DNA of 64,000 nt, from NCBI RefSeq assembly GCF_020515625.1, contig NZ_JAIWPJ010000003.1, positions 434,001-498,000 of the forward strand, read 5' to 3'. This document shows positions 47,192-55,295 of this stretch, in pieces. Position numbers and translations under genes: made by a program. This DNA is from Natrinema amylolyticum. Its GTDB lineage: Archaea > Halobacteriota > Halobacteria > Halobacteriales > Natrialbaceae. The notes beneath the pieces were generated by a model. The model was not told where the DNA came from and did no database searches. It saw nothing but the letters and a program-made list of their open reading frames with translations. Positions within the stretch are counted from its first letter, which is position 1. The number at the start of each line of letters is the position of its first letter.

Positions 47192-47273
47192 GGTCGTCCG
47201 TTCTCGAGTTCACATATCCGTTAGTCACACCGGTAGTCGTCGCAGTCCGCACGCGGTTCGGTTTCGACCCGGC

Positions 47274-47321
47274 CGCTCGTCCTTTAAGTACTTCTGGTCA
47301 CAAGGTGAAGCTACGACGGGA
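47274..47321 (+). repeat. Promoter-like direct repeat, copy 2
   Basis: CGCTCGTCCTTTAAGTACTT and the following GGTCACAAGG match copy 1; the ATG of copy 1 is ACG here. Located 73 bp from the mgtE stop codon, in the direction antisense to mgtE. Confidence 0.6.
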
Positions 47322-47393
47322 GAACGGTTCTGTCTCGAGTCGACTACTATTGCCGAGCCGCGCGTCTCTTCGTTCGAATCGTCCCAGCGTATC

Positions 47394-47975
47394 TCAGTTC
47401 AGGACGACGATCGCGACCCCCGAGAGGACGATCACGCCGAGGATGTCACAGACGTTCGTGACGACCGGAATCGTCGTGTCGTCGGGGTCCAGCCCCTGCG
47501 TGTAGGAGACGTAGGTCGCGGCGATACTGAGCACGATCGCGATCACGGCCAGGAGCATGCCGCTGACGACCGAGATGAGCATGAGATCGACCAGTGCCAT
47601 CGGTTCGGCGATGATCTGCCCGACGATCCAGGCGGCGACGCCCAGCGCCGAGAAGATCGTCGCCGCCAGTCCCATGATCGCCAATACGTTCGTCCACAGC
47701 ACCTCGTCTCGAGGATCGAACTCGAGCAAGCCCAGGTGGAGTCGCGTCGAGAGCCGCGAGGAGAGGATCGCGCCGAGGTTGCCGCCCATCCCGATCATCA
47801 CGGGAACGAGCACCAGCAGCGTCGGGTTGGAGAGGTAGGTCTCCTCGAGTTCCTCGAGGACGTAGCCTGATCCCATCTCGAGCATCGAGAGGACGAGGAG
47901 GATGGGAAACATCGTGGCGACGATGCTGCGGATCGACCAGGTGTCGATCGTCTCGTCCGAGCCCGCGGACGCCAT
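47394..47975 (-). CDS. MgtE/SLC41-type divalent-cation transporter, second half-protein (copy 1)
   Basis: A 193-residue membrane protein equal to one integral-membrane domain of the MgtE/SLC41 family (Mg2+ and other divalent cations), with five helices. Family residues are seen in LLVLVPVMIGMGGNLGAILSSRLSTRLHLG and the C-terminal TTIPVVTNVCDILGVIVL. It lacks the cytosolic N and CBS domains of bacterial MgtE. Its ATG overlaps the stop of the first half-protein by one base (TGATG), so the two are made together and likely form the SLC41-like two-domain pore. Confidence 0.88.
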   Translation of the reverse strand: MASAGSDETIDTWSIRSIVATMFPILLVLSMLEMGSGYVLEELEETYLSNPTLLVLVPVMIGMGGNLGAILSSRLSTRLHLGLLEFDPRDEVLWTNVLAIMGLAATIFSALGVAAWIVGQIIAEPMALVDLMLISVVSGMLLAVIAIVLSIAATYVSYTQGLDPDDTTIPVVTNVCDILGVIVLSGVAIVVLN

Positions 47976-48550
47976 CAGAAGATCCCTCCCACGACGGTGA
48001 TCGCAACGAAGAGGAAGACGACGCCGAAGATATCGCCGAGCGTGGTGACGATCGGGCCGATCAGGTTGTCGGGGTCGAGCCCGTACTCGTAGCTCGCGAA
48101 CACCAGCGCCAGCAGTCCGAAAATCAAGGTGACGGACGTGAGGACGCCGGAGACCAGCATGATACCGACGAGTTCGACGAGCCTGGCCGATTCCCGACCG
48201 AGAGCGTGCAGAATGCCCCACGAGAGGACCGCGATGACGATCGAAATCCCGATGCCGTTGATGAACGAGGCGGCGACAGCGTTGACCAGCCGCCGATCCC
48301 ACGAGAACTCGGGGTCGATCATCCCCTGGTGGAGTCCGCTCGAGATGCGCGCGCCCATCGCGCCGTAGACGTTCCCTCGAGTCGCCAGAAAGGCGGGGAG
48401 CAGGAGCAACAGTCCGGGAAATCGCTCGAATCCCTCGGTCATCCCCTCCGATCCGAGGACCGAGCCGGCGAAAATCCCGCCGGCGAGGCTGACGACGAGG
48501 ATCGGCAGTGACTCGCGGTAGATTCGCCACGCGTCTTGGCGAGCCTCCAT
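47975..48550 (-). CDS. MgtE/SLC41-type divalent-cation transporter, first half-protein (copy 1)
   Basis: A 191-residue integral-membrane half-transporter. Signature segments: PGLLLLLPAFLATRGNVYGAMGARISSGLHQG and LDPDNLIGPIVTTLGDIFGVVFLF; the conserved Asp near the end is a presumed ion-site residue. It pairs with the downstream half (1-nt overlap). Both halves are about 190 residues, so a two-gene version of the two-domain SLC41 protein is the simplest reading. Regulation may come from the PhoU/RCK_C protein encoded nearby. Confidence 0.88.
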   Translation of the reverse strand: MEARQDAWRIYRESLPILVVSLAGGIFAGSVLGSEGMTEGFERFPGLLLLLPAFLATRGNVYGAMGARISSGLHQGMIDPEFSWDRRLVNAVAASFINGIGISIVIAVLSWGILHALGRESARLVELVGIMLVSGVLTSVTLIFGLLALVFASYEYGLDPDNLIGPIVTTLGDIFGVVFLFVAITVVGGIF

Positions 48551-48687
48551 ACTGTCGCCTCACGGAATCCGGACATAAACCTACCGCGGGTCGAAAGCGA
48601 CTCGATCGCTCGAGGCCGTGGTGATCGGTACCACTAGTGACGAGCTGCTAACGGATCTCGGTCCGGGCCCGATGACGAACGCGACGC

Positions 48688-49122
48688 TCAGAGGGCGGCG
48701 GCGACGAGCCCCCACGCGAGGCCGATCGCAGCGAGCGAGCACGCGAGGTTAGCGACGGCGTTGCCGACCGCGAGCGTCCGGTCGCCGCGCTCGTACAGCC
48801 GGAGCGTCTCGACCGAAAACGAGGAAAACGTCGTGAAGGAGCCACAGATGCCCGTCCCGACGAGTCGGATCGTCGACTCGCCCGCACCCGCGAAGACCGC
48901 GAGGCCGAAAACGAAACTGCCGACGACGTTGACCGCGAACGTCGCCAGCGGGAACCGCTCGCTCGAGACCCGTTCGGAAACCCGCTGGGAGACCCAGTAT
49001 CGGAGGATTGCACCGATCGCCCCGCCGGTGCCGACGACGTGGGCCGGGTCGGGATCGACGGTGACGGCCGCTCGAGCGAGCAGCCGGCCGATACCGCTGC
49101 CCGCGAGGAGGAGCGTACTCAC
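48688..49122 (-). CDS. crcB: CrcB/Fluc fluoride channel subunit 2
   Basis: A 144-residue fluoride exporter subunit with four helices. Fluc landmarks are GTGGAIGAILRYW, NVVGSFVFG (Asn facing the pore) and GTGICGSFTTFSSFS (the phenylalanine box and Na-site break). The N-terminal 28 residues are an extra stretch before the first motif. It overlaps the other crcB by 4 nt (ATGA); Fluc works as an antiparallel dimer, so the pair should assemble as a heterodimer. It is under the fluoride riboswitch found upstream. Confidence 0.92.
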   Translation of the reverse strand: MSTLLLAGSGIGRLLARAAVTVDPDPAHVVGTGGAIGAILRYWVSQRVSERVSSERFPLATFAVNVVGSFVFGLAVFAGAGESTIRLVGTGICGSFTTFSSFSVETLRLYERGDRTLAVGNAVANLACSLAAIGLAWGLVAAAL

Positions 49123-49526
49123 GCGGTCTCACCACCGGACGGCCGCGGAGCACCGACCCGACGCGCGAGCGCTCGTCCGGCGAGCACGCCGACGAGGCCG
49201 AGTCCGTAGTTCGCGGCGACGATGCCGCCCAGCGCGAGCGGACTCGCGGCGAGTGCGGTCTGGAGCGCGAACGTGCTGTAGGTCGTCAACGAGGAGAGAA
49301 ACCCCGTCGTGAAGACGAGCCGGGCCCGCGAGGCCAGGTGGCCCGCGTAGTCGGCTTCGTAGACGAGGAAGGCGAGGACCGCGCTCCCGACGGCGTTGAC
49401 CAGAACGATCGACGGCACGTCCGGAAGCACTCCCATCGCGAAGAAACGGAGGTTCGACCCGGCGAAACCGCCGACGGCGATCAGTGCGAGCGTCTCGAGG
49501 CGAACGAGCGGATGTGTGTCTGCCAT
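49119..49526 (-). CDS. crcB: CrcB/Fluc fluoride channel subunit 1
   Basis: A 135-residue four-helix fluoride exporter subunit. Landmarks: VGGFAGSNLRFF, VLVNAVGSAVLAF and TTGFLSSLTTYSTFALQT. It is first in the two-gene crcB operon; the start codon ATG at 49526 stands 15 nt after the riboswitch 3' strand. No good Shine-Dalgarno sequence is visible in that 15-nt stretch. The partner gene overlaps its stop by 4 nt. Confidence 0.92.
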   Translation of the reverse strand: MADTHPLVRLETLALIAVGGFAGSNLRFFAMGVLPDVPSIVLVNAVGSAVLAFLVYEADYAGHLASRARLVFTTGFLSSLTTYSTFALQTALAASPLALGGIVAANYGLGLVGVLAGRALARRVGAPRPSGGETA

Positions 49527-49540
49527 GGCTGGGTGGTCAC

Positions 49541-49640
49541 GCAGGGACCGTCAGCCGGACGACGCACGATGCGTCTGCGCTCGATCCAGACGCGGTCGAC
49601 CGTCTCGTCCGGCGGTTGGGTTAGGCGGGCCCCATCGCCC
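49541..49640 (-). ncRNA. Fluoride riboswitch (crcB RNA)
   Basis: Read 5'-3' on the minus strand. It starts GGGCGATGGGGCCCGCC: P1 (GGCG/CGCC) with loop ATGGGGCC, holding the conserved GATG. Then TAACCCAACCGCC, a long P3 whose base GCCGGACGA pairs with TCGTCCGGC, and finally CTGACGGTCCCTGC. The loop GGGGCC can pair with GGTCCC to make the pseudoknot (one G-U). The linchpin A and U (A40, U48 by the Thermotoga numbering) are conserved; U41 is C and A49 is G. The inner P3 contains a further 7-bp stem (GCGTCTG/CAGACGC). Placement right before crcB strongly supports the call. Confidence 0.87.
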
Positions 49641-49768
49641 AGTCGTCTGCCCTCTCTCGCGGGCCCCATTGAGGATTTCGATGGTCGGGTCGACTCGACT
49701 CGACCGTCCGCGAGCGCCCGAACGAGGGAAGGAAAAGAGCCAAGGTTAGACTGCCTCTAAACCGATCC

Positions 49769-50692
49769 ATGTCCGAAGAGGCTGGCGCGGACGGCGGGCG
49801 ACGCGGGTTCGCGCGGGCGTCGTGGGCGAACGTCCTCGGTAACGTCGCCAAGATCGTCGTCGAGGGCGGTGCGGGGCTCGCGTTCGGCAGTGTCGCCCTG
49901 CTCGCCGACGCGGCCCACTCGCTGGCCGATCTCGTCGCCAGCGTCGTCGTCCTCGTCTGGGGCCGGAGCGCGTTCGACGAACCCGACGACACGCATCCCC
50001 ACGGCCACGACCGGATCGAGCCGTTGACGGCGCTGTTCGTCGGCGCCGTCATCGCGCTCCTGGGGCTCAACTTGCTCTACCGATCCGCTGAGGGGCTCGC
50101 GTACGGAACCGATATCGAGTTCAGCGTGTTGCTCCTCGCGGCGCTCGCGTTCTCGATCGCCGACATGTATCTGGTCTATCGCTACACCGTGGTGATCAAC
50201 GAGCGCCTGCAGTCGACCGCGTTGGCGGCGCTCGCGAAGGACTGTCTGAACGACATCTACACCTCGGTCGCCGCCATCGTCGGCGTTCTCGGCGTCTTCG
50301 TCGGCTATCCGATCCTCGATCCCGTCGCCGGCAGCCTCGTCAGTCTGCTGGTCGTCTATCAGGGCGTCGAGATCGGCAGGGAGAACGTCGATTACCTCAT
50401 CGGTGCCGCGCCCGGCCCCGAGAAGCGAGGGGAGATCACGACCGCCCTCCGTGGCCATCCGGCCGTCGCGGGCGTCCACGACCTGACCGTCTTCTACGAC
50501 GGCACCGTCCTCGAGGTCGAAGTCCACGTCGAAGTCGACGGCGACATGCCGTTCCGGGAGGCCCACGATATCGAGTCGGAACTGGTCGATCGCCTCCGGG
50601 GGCTCGAGGACGTCGGCGACGCGCACGTCCACCTCGACCCGTCGGGAATCGGCGAGTGGAAGGAGTCGTCCGACGAGTTCGAGCGTCGCTAA
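49769..50692 (+). CDS. Cation diffusion facilitator (CDF) metal exporter
   Basis: A 307-residue CDF with six helices and a C-terminal ferredoxin-like metal-binding domain (about 210-297, HPAVAGVHDLTVFYDG and GDAHVHLDP). Helix 2 has H50-x3-D54 (DAAHSLAD) and helix 5 has D158-x3-D162 (KDCLNDIYTS) in place of the His-x3-Asp of zinc exporters. An Asp-x3-Asp pair is seen in manganese/iron-type CDFs, so Mn2+ or Fe2+ is a better guess than Zn2+. It is divergent from the riboswitch-crcB operon. Its stop overlaps the end of the convergent histidine kinase gene. Confidence 0.88.
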   Translation: MSEEAGADGGRRGFARASWANVLGNVAKIVVEGGAGLAFGSVALLADAAHSLADLVASVVVLVWGRSAFDEPDDTHPHGHDRIEPLTALFVGAVIALLGLNLLYRSAEGLAYGTDIEFSVLLLAALAFSIADMYLVYRYTVVINERLQSTALAALAKDCLNDIYTSVAAIVGVLGVFVGYPILDPVAGSLVSLLVVYQGVEIGRENVDYLIGAAPGPEKRGEITTALRGHPAVAGVHDLTVFYDGTVLEVEVHVEVDGDMPFREAHDIESELVDRLRGLEDVGDAHVHLDPSGIGEWKESSDEFERR

Positions 50693-51864
50693 TCGGTCGT
50701 CGGTAGCGGTTCGTCGCCCGTCGTCTCGTCGCCCGCAGCGGTCGACGCGTGAGGCAGCGCGACGACGAAGACGCTCCCGTCGGGTCCGGTGTCGGCGAGG
50801 TCGACGGTGCCGCCGTACCGGTTCGCGAGGATGCGGGAGAGGTAGAGGCCGAGGCCGTGGTTGGTCGATTTGCGTTCGAACAGCGTCGCTCTGTCTTCCT
50901 CGGGGATGCCGGGACCGTCATCGGCGACGATGACGGTAACGGTCTCGGGTCGCTCGTCGACGGTCACGCGGACGTGCGGCGTCTCGGTATCGTTGTGTTC
51001 GATCGCGTTCTCGAGGAGGTTCGAGAAGATCCATTTGAGCCCCTCGTTGCCGCTGACCCGCGTCGCCTCGGGGAGGTCGGCGTCGATGACGGCCTCGTCG
51101 AAGCGGGCGCGGCATTCGGCCACCTGTTCCGTCAGTAAGGCGGTGAGGTCGACGGTCGAGCGCGCGTCCGGTTCCCGGTTCGCATCCAGCATCGCTCGGA
51201 CGTCATCGATGACGTCGACGAGCTCCTCGCTCTCGCGTTCGATCGTCTCGAGGCGGTCGCGAACGCCGTCGTCGTCACACGTCGCGTGCAGTAGCGATGC
51301 GTGGCCGCCGATGATCTGCGAAGAGTTCAACACCTCGTGTCGGAGGAGATCGTTCAGGTACATGAGCAGTTCGCGCTCGTCGGCGAGTTGGTCGGCGCGG
51401 ACGGTAGCGGCCGTTGCCTCGACCTCGCGTTGGATCGCCCGCGCTTCGACGTAGCCGACCGCGAAGCCGCCGATCGCACCCGAATTGAGGGAGAAGTGCG
51501 CCCAGGAGATATTTCCCGCCAGATTGTACCAGGGAAAGAAGATCATCGTCAGGAGGTTGACGGCCAGAAATCCGACCGCACCACCGACACACCACTGGAG
51601 AATCCGGCCGTACCGGCTCGGCTCGATACCGCTCCGTTCGAGTCGGTAGCTGCCCCAGACCAGCCCTACGGCCGGGCCGCCGATGAAGGCAGTGCTAAGG
51701 AGGAGGCCCGGGAGGTCGATCACCGCGGCGAACGCGACCGTCCAGACGACGAGAGAGAGCGCTGAGAGTCCGCCGAACGCGCCGACGATCTGGGGGACGT
51801 ACTCCCGCCGGAGCCGCGGTCGTGGGAGCGCGGGCCGGGTGCGGTCCGATGTGTCGCGGCTCAT
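50689..51864 (-). CDS. Membrane sensor histidine kinase
   Basis: A 391-residue kinase. The first 155 residues hold four or five membrane helices; HisKA follows with the phospho-His in NDLLRHEVLNSSQ near residue 177, and HATPase with N-box NLLENAIEHND, G1 VADDGPGIPEE and G2 TNHGLGLYLSR. No response regulator is encoded next to it. The ATG at 51864 is chosen; the longer frame from 51921 would cross the promoter. Overlaps the CDF gene by 4 nt tail to tail. Confidence 0.9.
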   Translation of the reverse strand: MSRDTSDRTRPALPRPRLRREYVPQIVGAFGGLSALSLVVWTVAFAAVIDLPGLLLSTAFIGGPAVGLVWGSYRLERSGIEPSRYGRILQWCVGGAVGFLAVNLLTMIFFPWYNLAGNISWAHFSLNSGAIGGFAVGYVEARAIQREVEATAATVRADQLADERELLMYLNDLLRHEVLNSSQIIGGHASLLHATCDDDGVRDRLETIERESEELVDVIDDVRAMLDANREPDARSTVDLTALLTEQVAECRARFDEAVIDADLPEATRVSGNEGLKWIFSNLLENAIEHNDTETPHVRVTVDERPETVTVIVADDGPGIPEEDRATLFERKSTNHGLGLYLSRILANRYGGTVDLADTGPDGSVFVVALPHASTAAGDETTGDEPLPTTD

Positions 51865-52012
51865 ATCGATCCGAGAGCGAAGAGTAGTTCGAAGACGATT
51901 CGAGTCATCTACCGTGTGCAAGAGGATGAGGTGTGAAGTCTGTAACGGCCCTCATCTCCGGGCGGGTCGCCGCGACGCGAGCTTTTATCCCGTCCGCTGA
52001 CGGGCTTCCGAT

Positions 52013-52933
52013 ATGGAAGTCGGAGACGTCCGCGAAGTCACTACCGGCGACTGTTCGGATCTCTACTACCTCGACACGGGGATGTACGACACGAACGAGT
52101 ACGGGGCCGTCTACATTATCGACGACGAGCGGCCCGCCGTCGTCGACACCGGTATCGGCACGAACTACGACCTGCTCCGCGAGGCCCTCGTCGAGGTCGG
52201 TATCGACGAGGACGACCTCGAGGTCATCGCGGTGACTCACGTCCACCTCGATCACGCCGGCGGTGCGGGCTTTCTCGCCGCTGACTGTCCGAACGCCGAC
52301 GTCTACGTTCCCAGTCTCGGAGCGGATCACCTGGCCGATCCCTCGCGACTGGTCGCGGGAACGAAGCAGGCGGTCGGCGATCAGTGGGAGTATTACGTGG
52401 AACCGGAGCCCGTCCCGGAGGATCGAATCGTCGCGATCGACGACGGCGACGTCATCGACCTCGGCACTCACGAACTGCGCGTTCACGGCGCACCGGGCCA
52501 CGCACCTCATCAGGTGGTCTTCGAAGATCCGGTCAACGACGCGGTCTTCGTCGCCGACGCCGCCGGGATCTGGGTCCCCGAGATCGAGGAGATCAGGGAG
52601 ACCTCGCCGCCGTCGAACTTCGACCTCGAGCAGTGTCTCGACGACATCGAGACGCTGAAAGAGATCGATCCCGACGTCTTCTGCTATCCCCACTTCGGGC
52701 CCCGCTACGTCGGCGACGACGTCGAGCGGGCGCTCGAGGAGTACGCGACGGTCCTCAAGGAGTGGGTCGACGCGGTCGCGGCGAAACGCCGCGAACTCGA
52801 GGACGACGACGCGGTGATCGAGTACTTCGCGGACGCGTCCGAGATGACCGACGTCTGGGGCGACGAGAAAGCGAGCGAGGAGGCGAAGCTGAACACGCGA
52901 GGCGTGCTGGGCTATCTCGACCATCGGGAGTGA
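52013..52933 (+). CDS. Metallo-beta-lactamase-fold hydrolase
   Basis: A 306-residue MBL-fold enzyme with the two-metal site THVHLDHAGG (residues about 74-83), the later HGAPGHAPHQ and VFVADAAGIW, and the His in FCYPHFGP. It resembles glyoxalase-II/rhodanese-linked haloarchaeal hydrolases, but the C-terminal extension (about 235-306) is helical and does not identify the substrate. Monocistronic. Confidence 0.9.
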   Translation: MEVGDVREVTTGDCSDLYYLDTGMYDTNEYGAVYIIDDERPAVVDTGIGTNYDLLREALVEVGIDEDDLEVIAVTHVHLDHAGGAGFLAADCPNADVYVPSLGADHLADPSRLVAGTKQAVGDQWEYYVEPEPVPEDRIVAIDDGDVIDLGTHELRVHGAPGHAPHQVVFEDPVNDAVFVADAAGIWVPEIEEIRETSPPSNFDLEQCLDDIETLKEIDPDVFCYPHFGPRYVGDDVERALEEYATVLKEWVDAVAAKRRELEDDDAVIEYFADASEMTDVWGDEKASEEAKLNTRGVLGYLDHRE

Positions 52934-53180
52934 TCGTGCCAGACCAGTCGGGCGGACTCTTCCAGCCGCGATCCATCCGAGCGCAGTCGCGGGCAGGCTA
53001 ATCGAGCCGCGACCCGTTCGAGCGCAATCTCGGGCGACGACCACTCGAGTCCGTTCCGTTTCGAGATGGTTTCGACCCATCGCGGTGCGTTTCGGCGGTT
53101 CTCTGAGAGGTGATAAACCCACTCACGGATGACGGCCGTTTCAACACGTTTTATCGCACGGGAGGTACTCGCATAGGTAT

Positions 53181-55139
53181 ATGAATTGGCGGGACGCCGA
53201 ACGAGAGTACGAGGACGAGGTCACCGGCGAGACGACCCTTGCACGGCTGTTCGAGGATTCGGCCGAGCGAAATTCGAACCGGCCAGCACAGCAGTACAAG
53301 GGCGGTATCTACGACCGATCGCTGACCGATTCGGTTATTCCCGCCGCGACGCCCGGCGAGTTCCGGACGATTTCCTACGCCGAGATGCGCGATATCGTTC
53401 GCACCCTCTCGGCCGGCTTCCGCGATCTGGGAGTCGAGTCGGGTGATCGGATCGGTCTCTTCTCCAATACCCGAATGGAGTGGGCACAGTCGGACTTCGC
53501 CCTCCTCGGAGCCGGCGCAGTCGTCACCACCGTCTACACGAGTTCCTCGCCGGACCAAGTCGAGTACCTGCTCGACGACCCCGACGCCGACGGCGTCGTC
53601 GTCGAGAACGAGGACCTGCTCGAGAACGTTCTCGCGGTCGAGGACGCCCTCGACCTCGAGTTCATCGTCTCGATGGACGAGATCGACGGCTACGACGACC
53701 GCGACGACATCCTCACGCTGGGAGACCTCTACGCCCGCGGCGAGGAGACCTTCGATCTCGAGGCCTACGAGGCCCGGATCGAGGAGACGGAGCCGGACGA
53801 TCTGGCGAGCCTGATCTACACGAGCGGGACGACCGGGCAGCCGAAGGGGGTCCAGCTGACCCACGGGAACTTCCGGTCGAACGTCAACGCCTCCCGGAAA
53901 CGCTTCGGCCCGCGGCCGGACAAGGACGACGACGTGCCGGTGTTAGATGAGGAGTCGGTGGCGATCTCGTACCTGCCCCTCGCCCACGTCTTCGAGCGAA
54001 CGGCGGGACATTTCGCCCTGTTCGCGAGCGGTGCCTGCATCGCCTACGCGGAGAGTCCGGACACGCTCCAGGAGGACTTCAGTCTCGTCGAGCCGACGAC
54101 GGCCACGAGCGTCCCCCGGGTCTACGAGAAGATTTACGACGGTATCCGGGAGCAAGCGAGCCAGTCGTCGGCCAAACAGCGGATCTTCGAATGGGCCACG
54201 GACGTCGGCGTCGCGTACCAGCGGGCCGAGTCGCCGGGCCCGATCCTGTCGGCCAAACAGGCGCTCGCGGACAAACTCGTCTTCTCGACGGTCCGGGAGG
54301 CGCTGGGCGGCAACATCGAGATACTGATCAGCGGCGGTGGCAGCCTCTCGCCGGAGCTCTGTCGGCTCTATCACGCCATGGGGCTGCCCATCTTCGAGGG
54401 GTACGGACTGACCGAGACCGCACCCATCGTCTCGACGAATCCGCCCGAAGCGGCGAAGATCGGTACGATCGGCCCGCCGCTGTTCAACGTCGACGTGACG
54501 GTCGACGAGACCGTCGCCGACCAGGAGGCCTTCGCCGACGACCCCGGCGAGGTCGGGGAACTCCTCGTCAAGGGACCGAACGTCACGCAGGGCTACTGGA
54601 ACAAGCCCGGCGCGACCGAGGGCGCGTTCACGGAGGATGAGGACGGCGACCGGTGGTTCCGAACCGGCGACATCGTTCACCTCCGGCCCGACGACTACCT
54701 CGAGTTCCGCGACCGCCTCAAGCAGATCATCGTCCTCTCGACGGGGAAGAACGTCGCGCCCGGGCCGATCGAGGACGCCTTCGCCGCGAGCGAAATCGTC
54801 GAGCAGGCGATGGTCGTCGGCGACGGCGAGAAGTTCATCGGTGCCCTGCTCGTCCCCAACACGGACCACGTCCGCGAGTGGGCCGCGGAGGAGGGGATCG
54901 ATCTCCCCGACGACCCCGAAGCGATGTGCGACGACGACCGCGTCCGCGAGCACATTCAGGCGGAGGTCGACCGCGTCAACGAGAACTTCGAGAAACACGA
55001 GACGATCAAGCGGTTCGAACTCGTGCCCGAGGAGTTCACCGAGCAAAACGACATGCTCACTCCGACGATGAAGAAGAAGCGACGAGTCATCCTCGAGCGG
55101 TTCGAGGATCGCGTCGATCGGATCTACGCGGACGACTGA
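53181..55139 (+). CDS. Long-chain acyl-CoA synthetase (AMP-forming)
   Basis: A 652-residue ANL-superfamily ligase that activates fatty acids to acyl-CoA via acyl-AMP. Core motifs: P-loop LIYTSGTTGQPKGVQLTHGN near residues 212-231, A4/A5 EGYGLTETAP and A8 RDRLKQIIVLSTGKNVAPGPIED near 510-532. The length fits the long-chain (FadD15/ACSL-like) group. A TATA-like CGTTTTATCGC lies about 30 nt before the ATG. Single gene. Confidence 0.93.
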   Translation: MNWRDAEREYEDEVTGETTLARLFEDSAERNSNRPAQQYKGGIYDRSLTDSVIPAATPGEFRTISYAEMRDIVRTLSAGFRDLGVESGDRIGLFSNTRMEWAQSDFALLGAGAVVTTVYTSSSPDQVEYLLDDPDADGVVVENEDLLENVLAVEDALDLEFIVSMDEIDGYDDRDDILTLGDLYARGEETFDLEAYEARIEETEPDDLASLIYTSGTTGQPKGVQLTHGNFRSNVNASRKRFGPRPDKDDDVPVLDEESVAISYLPLAHVFERTAGHFALFASGACIAYAESPDTLQEDFSLVEPTTATSVPRVYEKIYDGIREQASQSSAKQRIFEWATDVGVAYQRAESPGPILSAKQALADKLVFSTVREALGGNIEILISGGGSLSPELCRLYHAMGLPIFEGYGLTETAPIVSTNPPEAAKIGTIGPPLFNVDVTVDETVADQEAFADDPGEVGELLVKGPNVTQGYWNKPGATEGAFTEDEDGDRWFRTGDIVHLRPDDYLEFRDRLKQIIVLSTGKNVAPGPIEDAFAASEIVEQAMVVGDGEKFIGALLVPNTDHVREWAAEEGIDLPDDPEAMCDDDRVREHIQAEVDRVNENFEKHETIKRFELVPEEFTEQNDMLTPTMKKKRRVILERFEDRVDRIYADD

Positions 55140-55295
55140 TCGTTCTCGCCGCGATGACGGCCGGTCGTCCCCTCGCCGGACCGATCGGGGTCGACGACCG
55201 GGGGCTCGTCCCGGCCAAATTACGGCCGTTTCTCACAGGAGTTAACCGGGTGGACTGACTCTCTCGAGACGAATGGACGGACCAGCAGCGTCGGT

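Noticed and set aside
47183-47224. ATG-led 13-codon frame after promoter-like repeat 1
   Set aside because: Too short, and the start codon is lost (ACG) in the second repeat, so coding is not supported.
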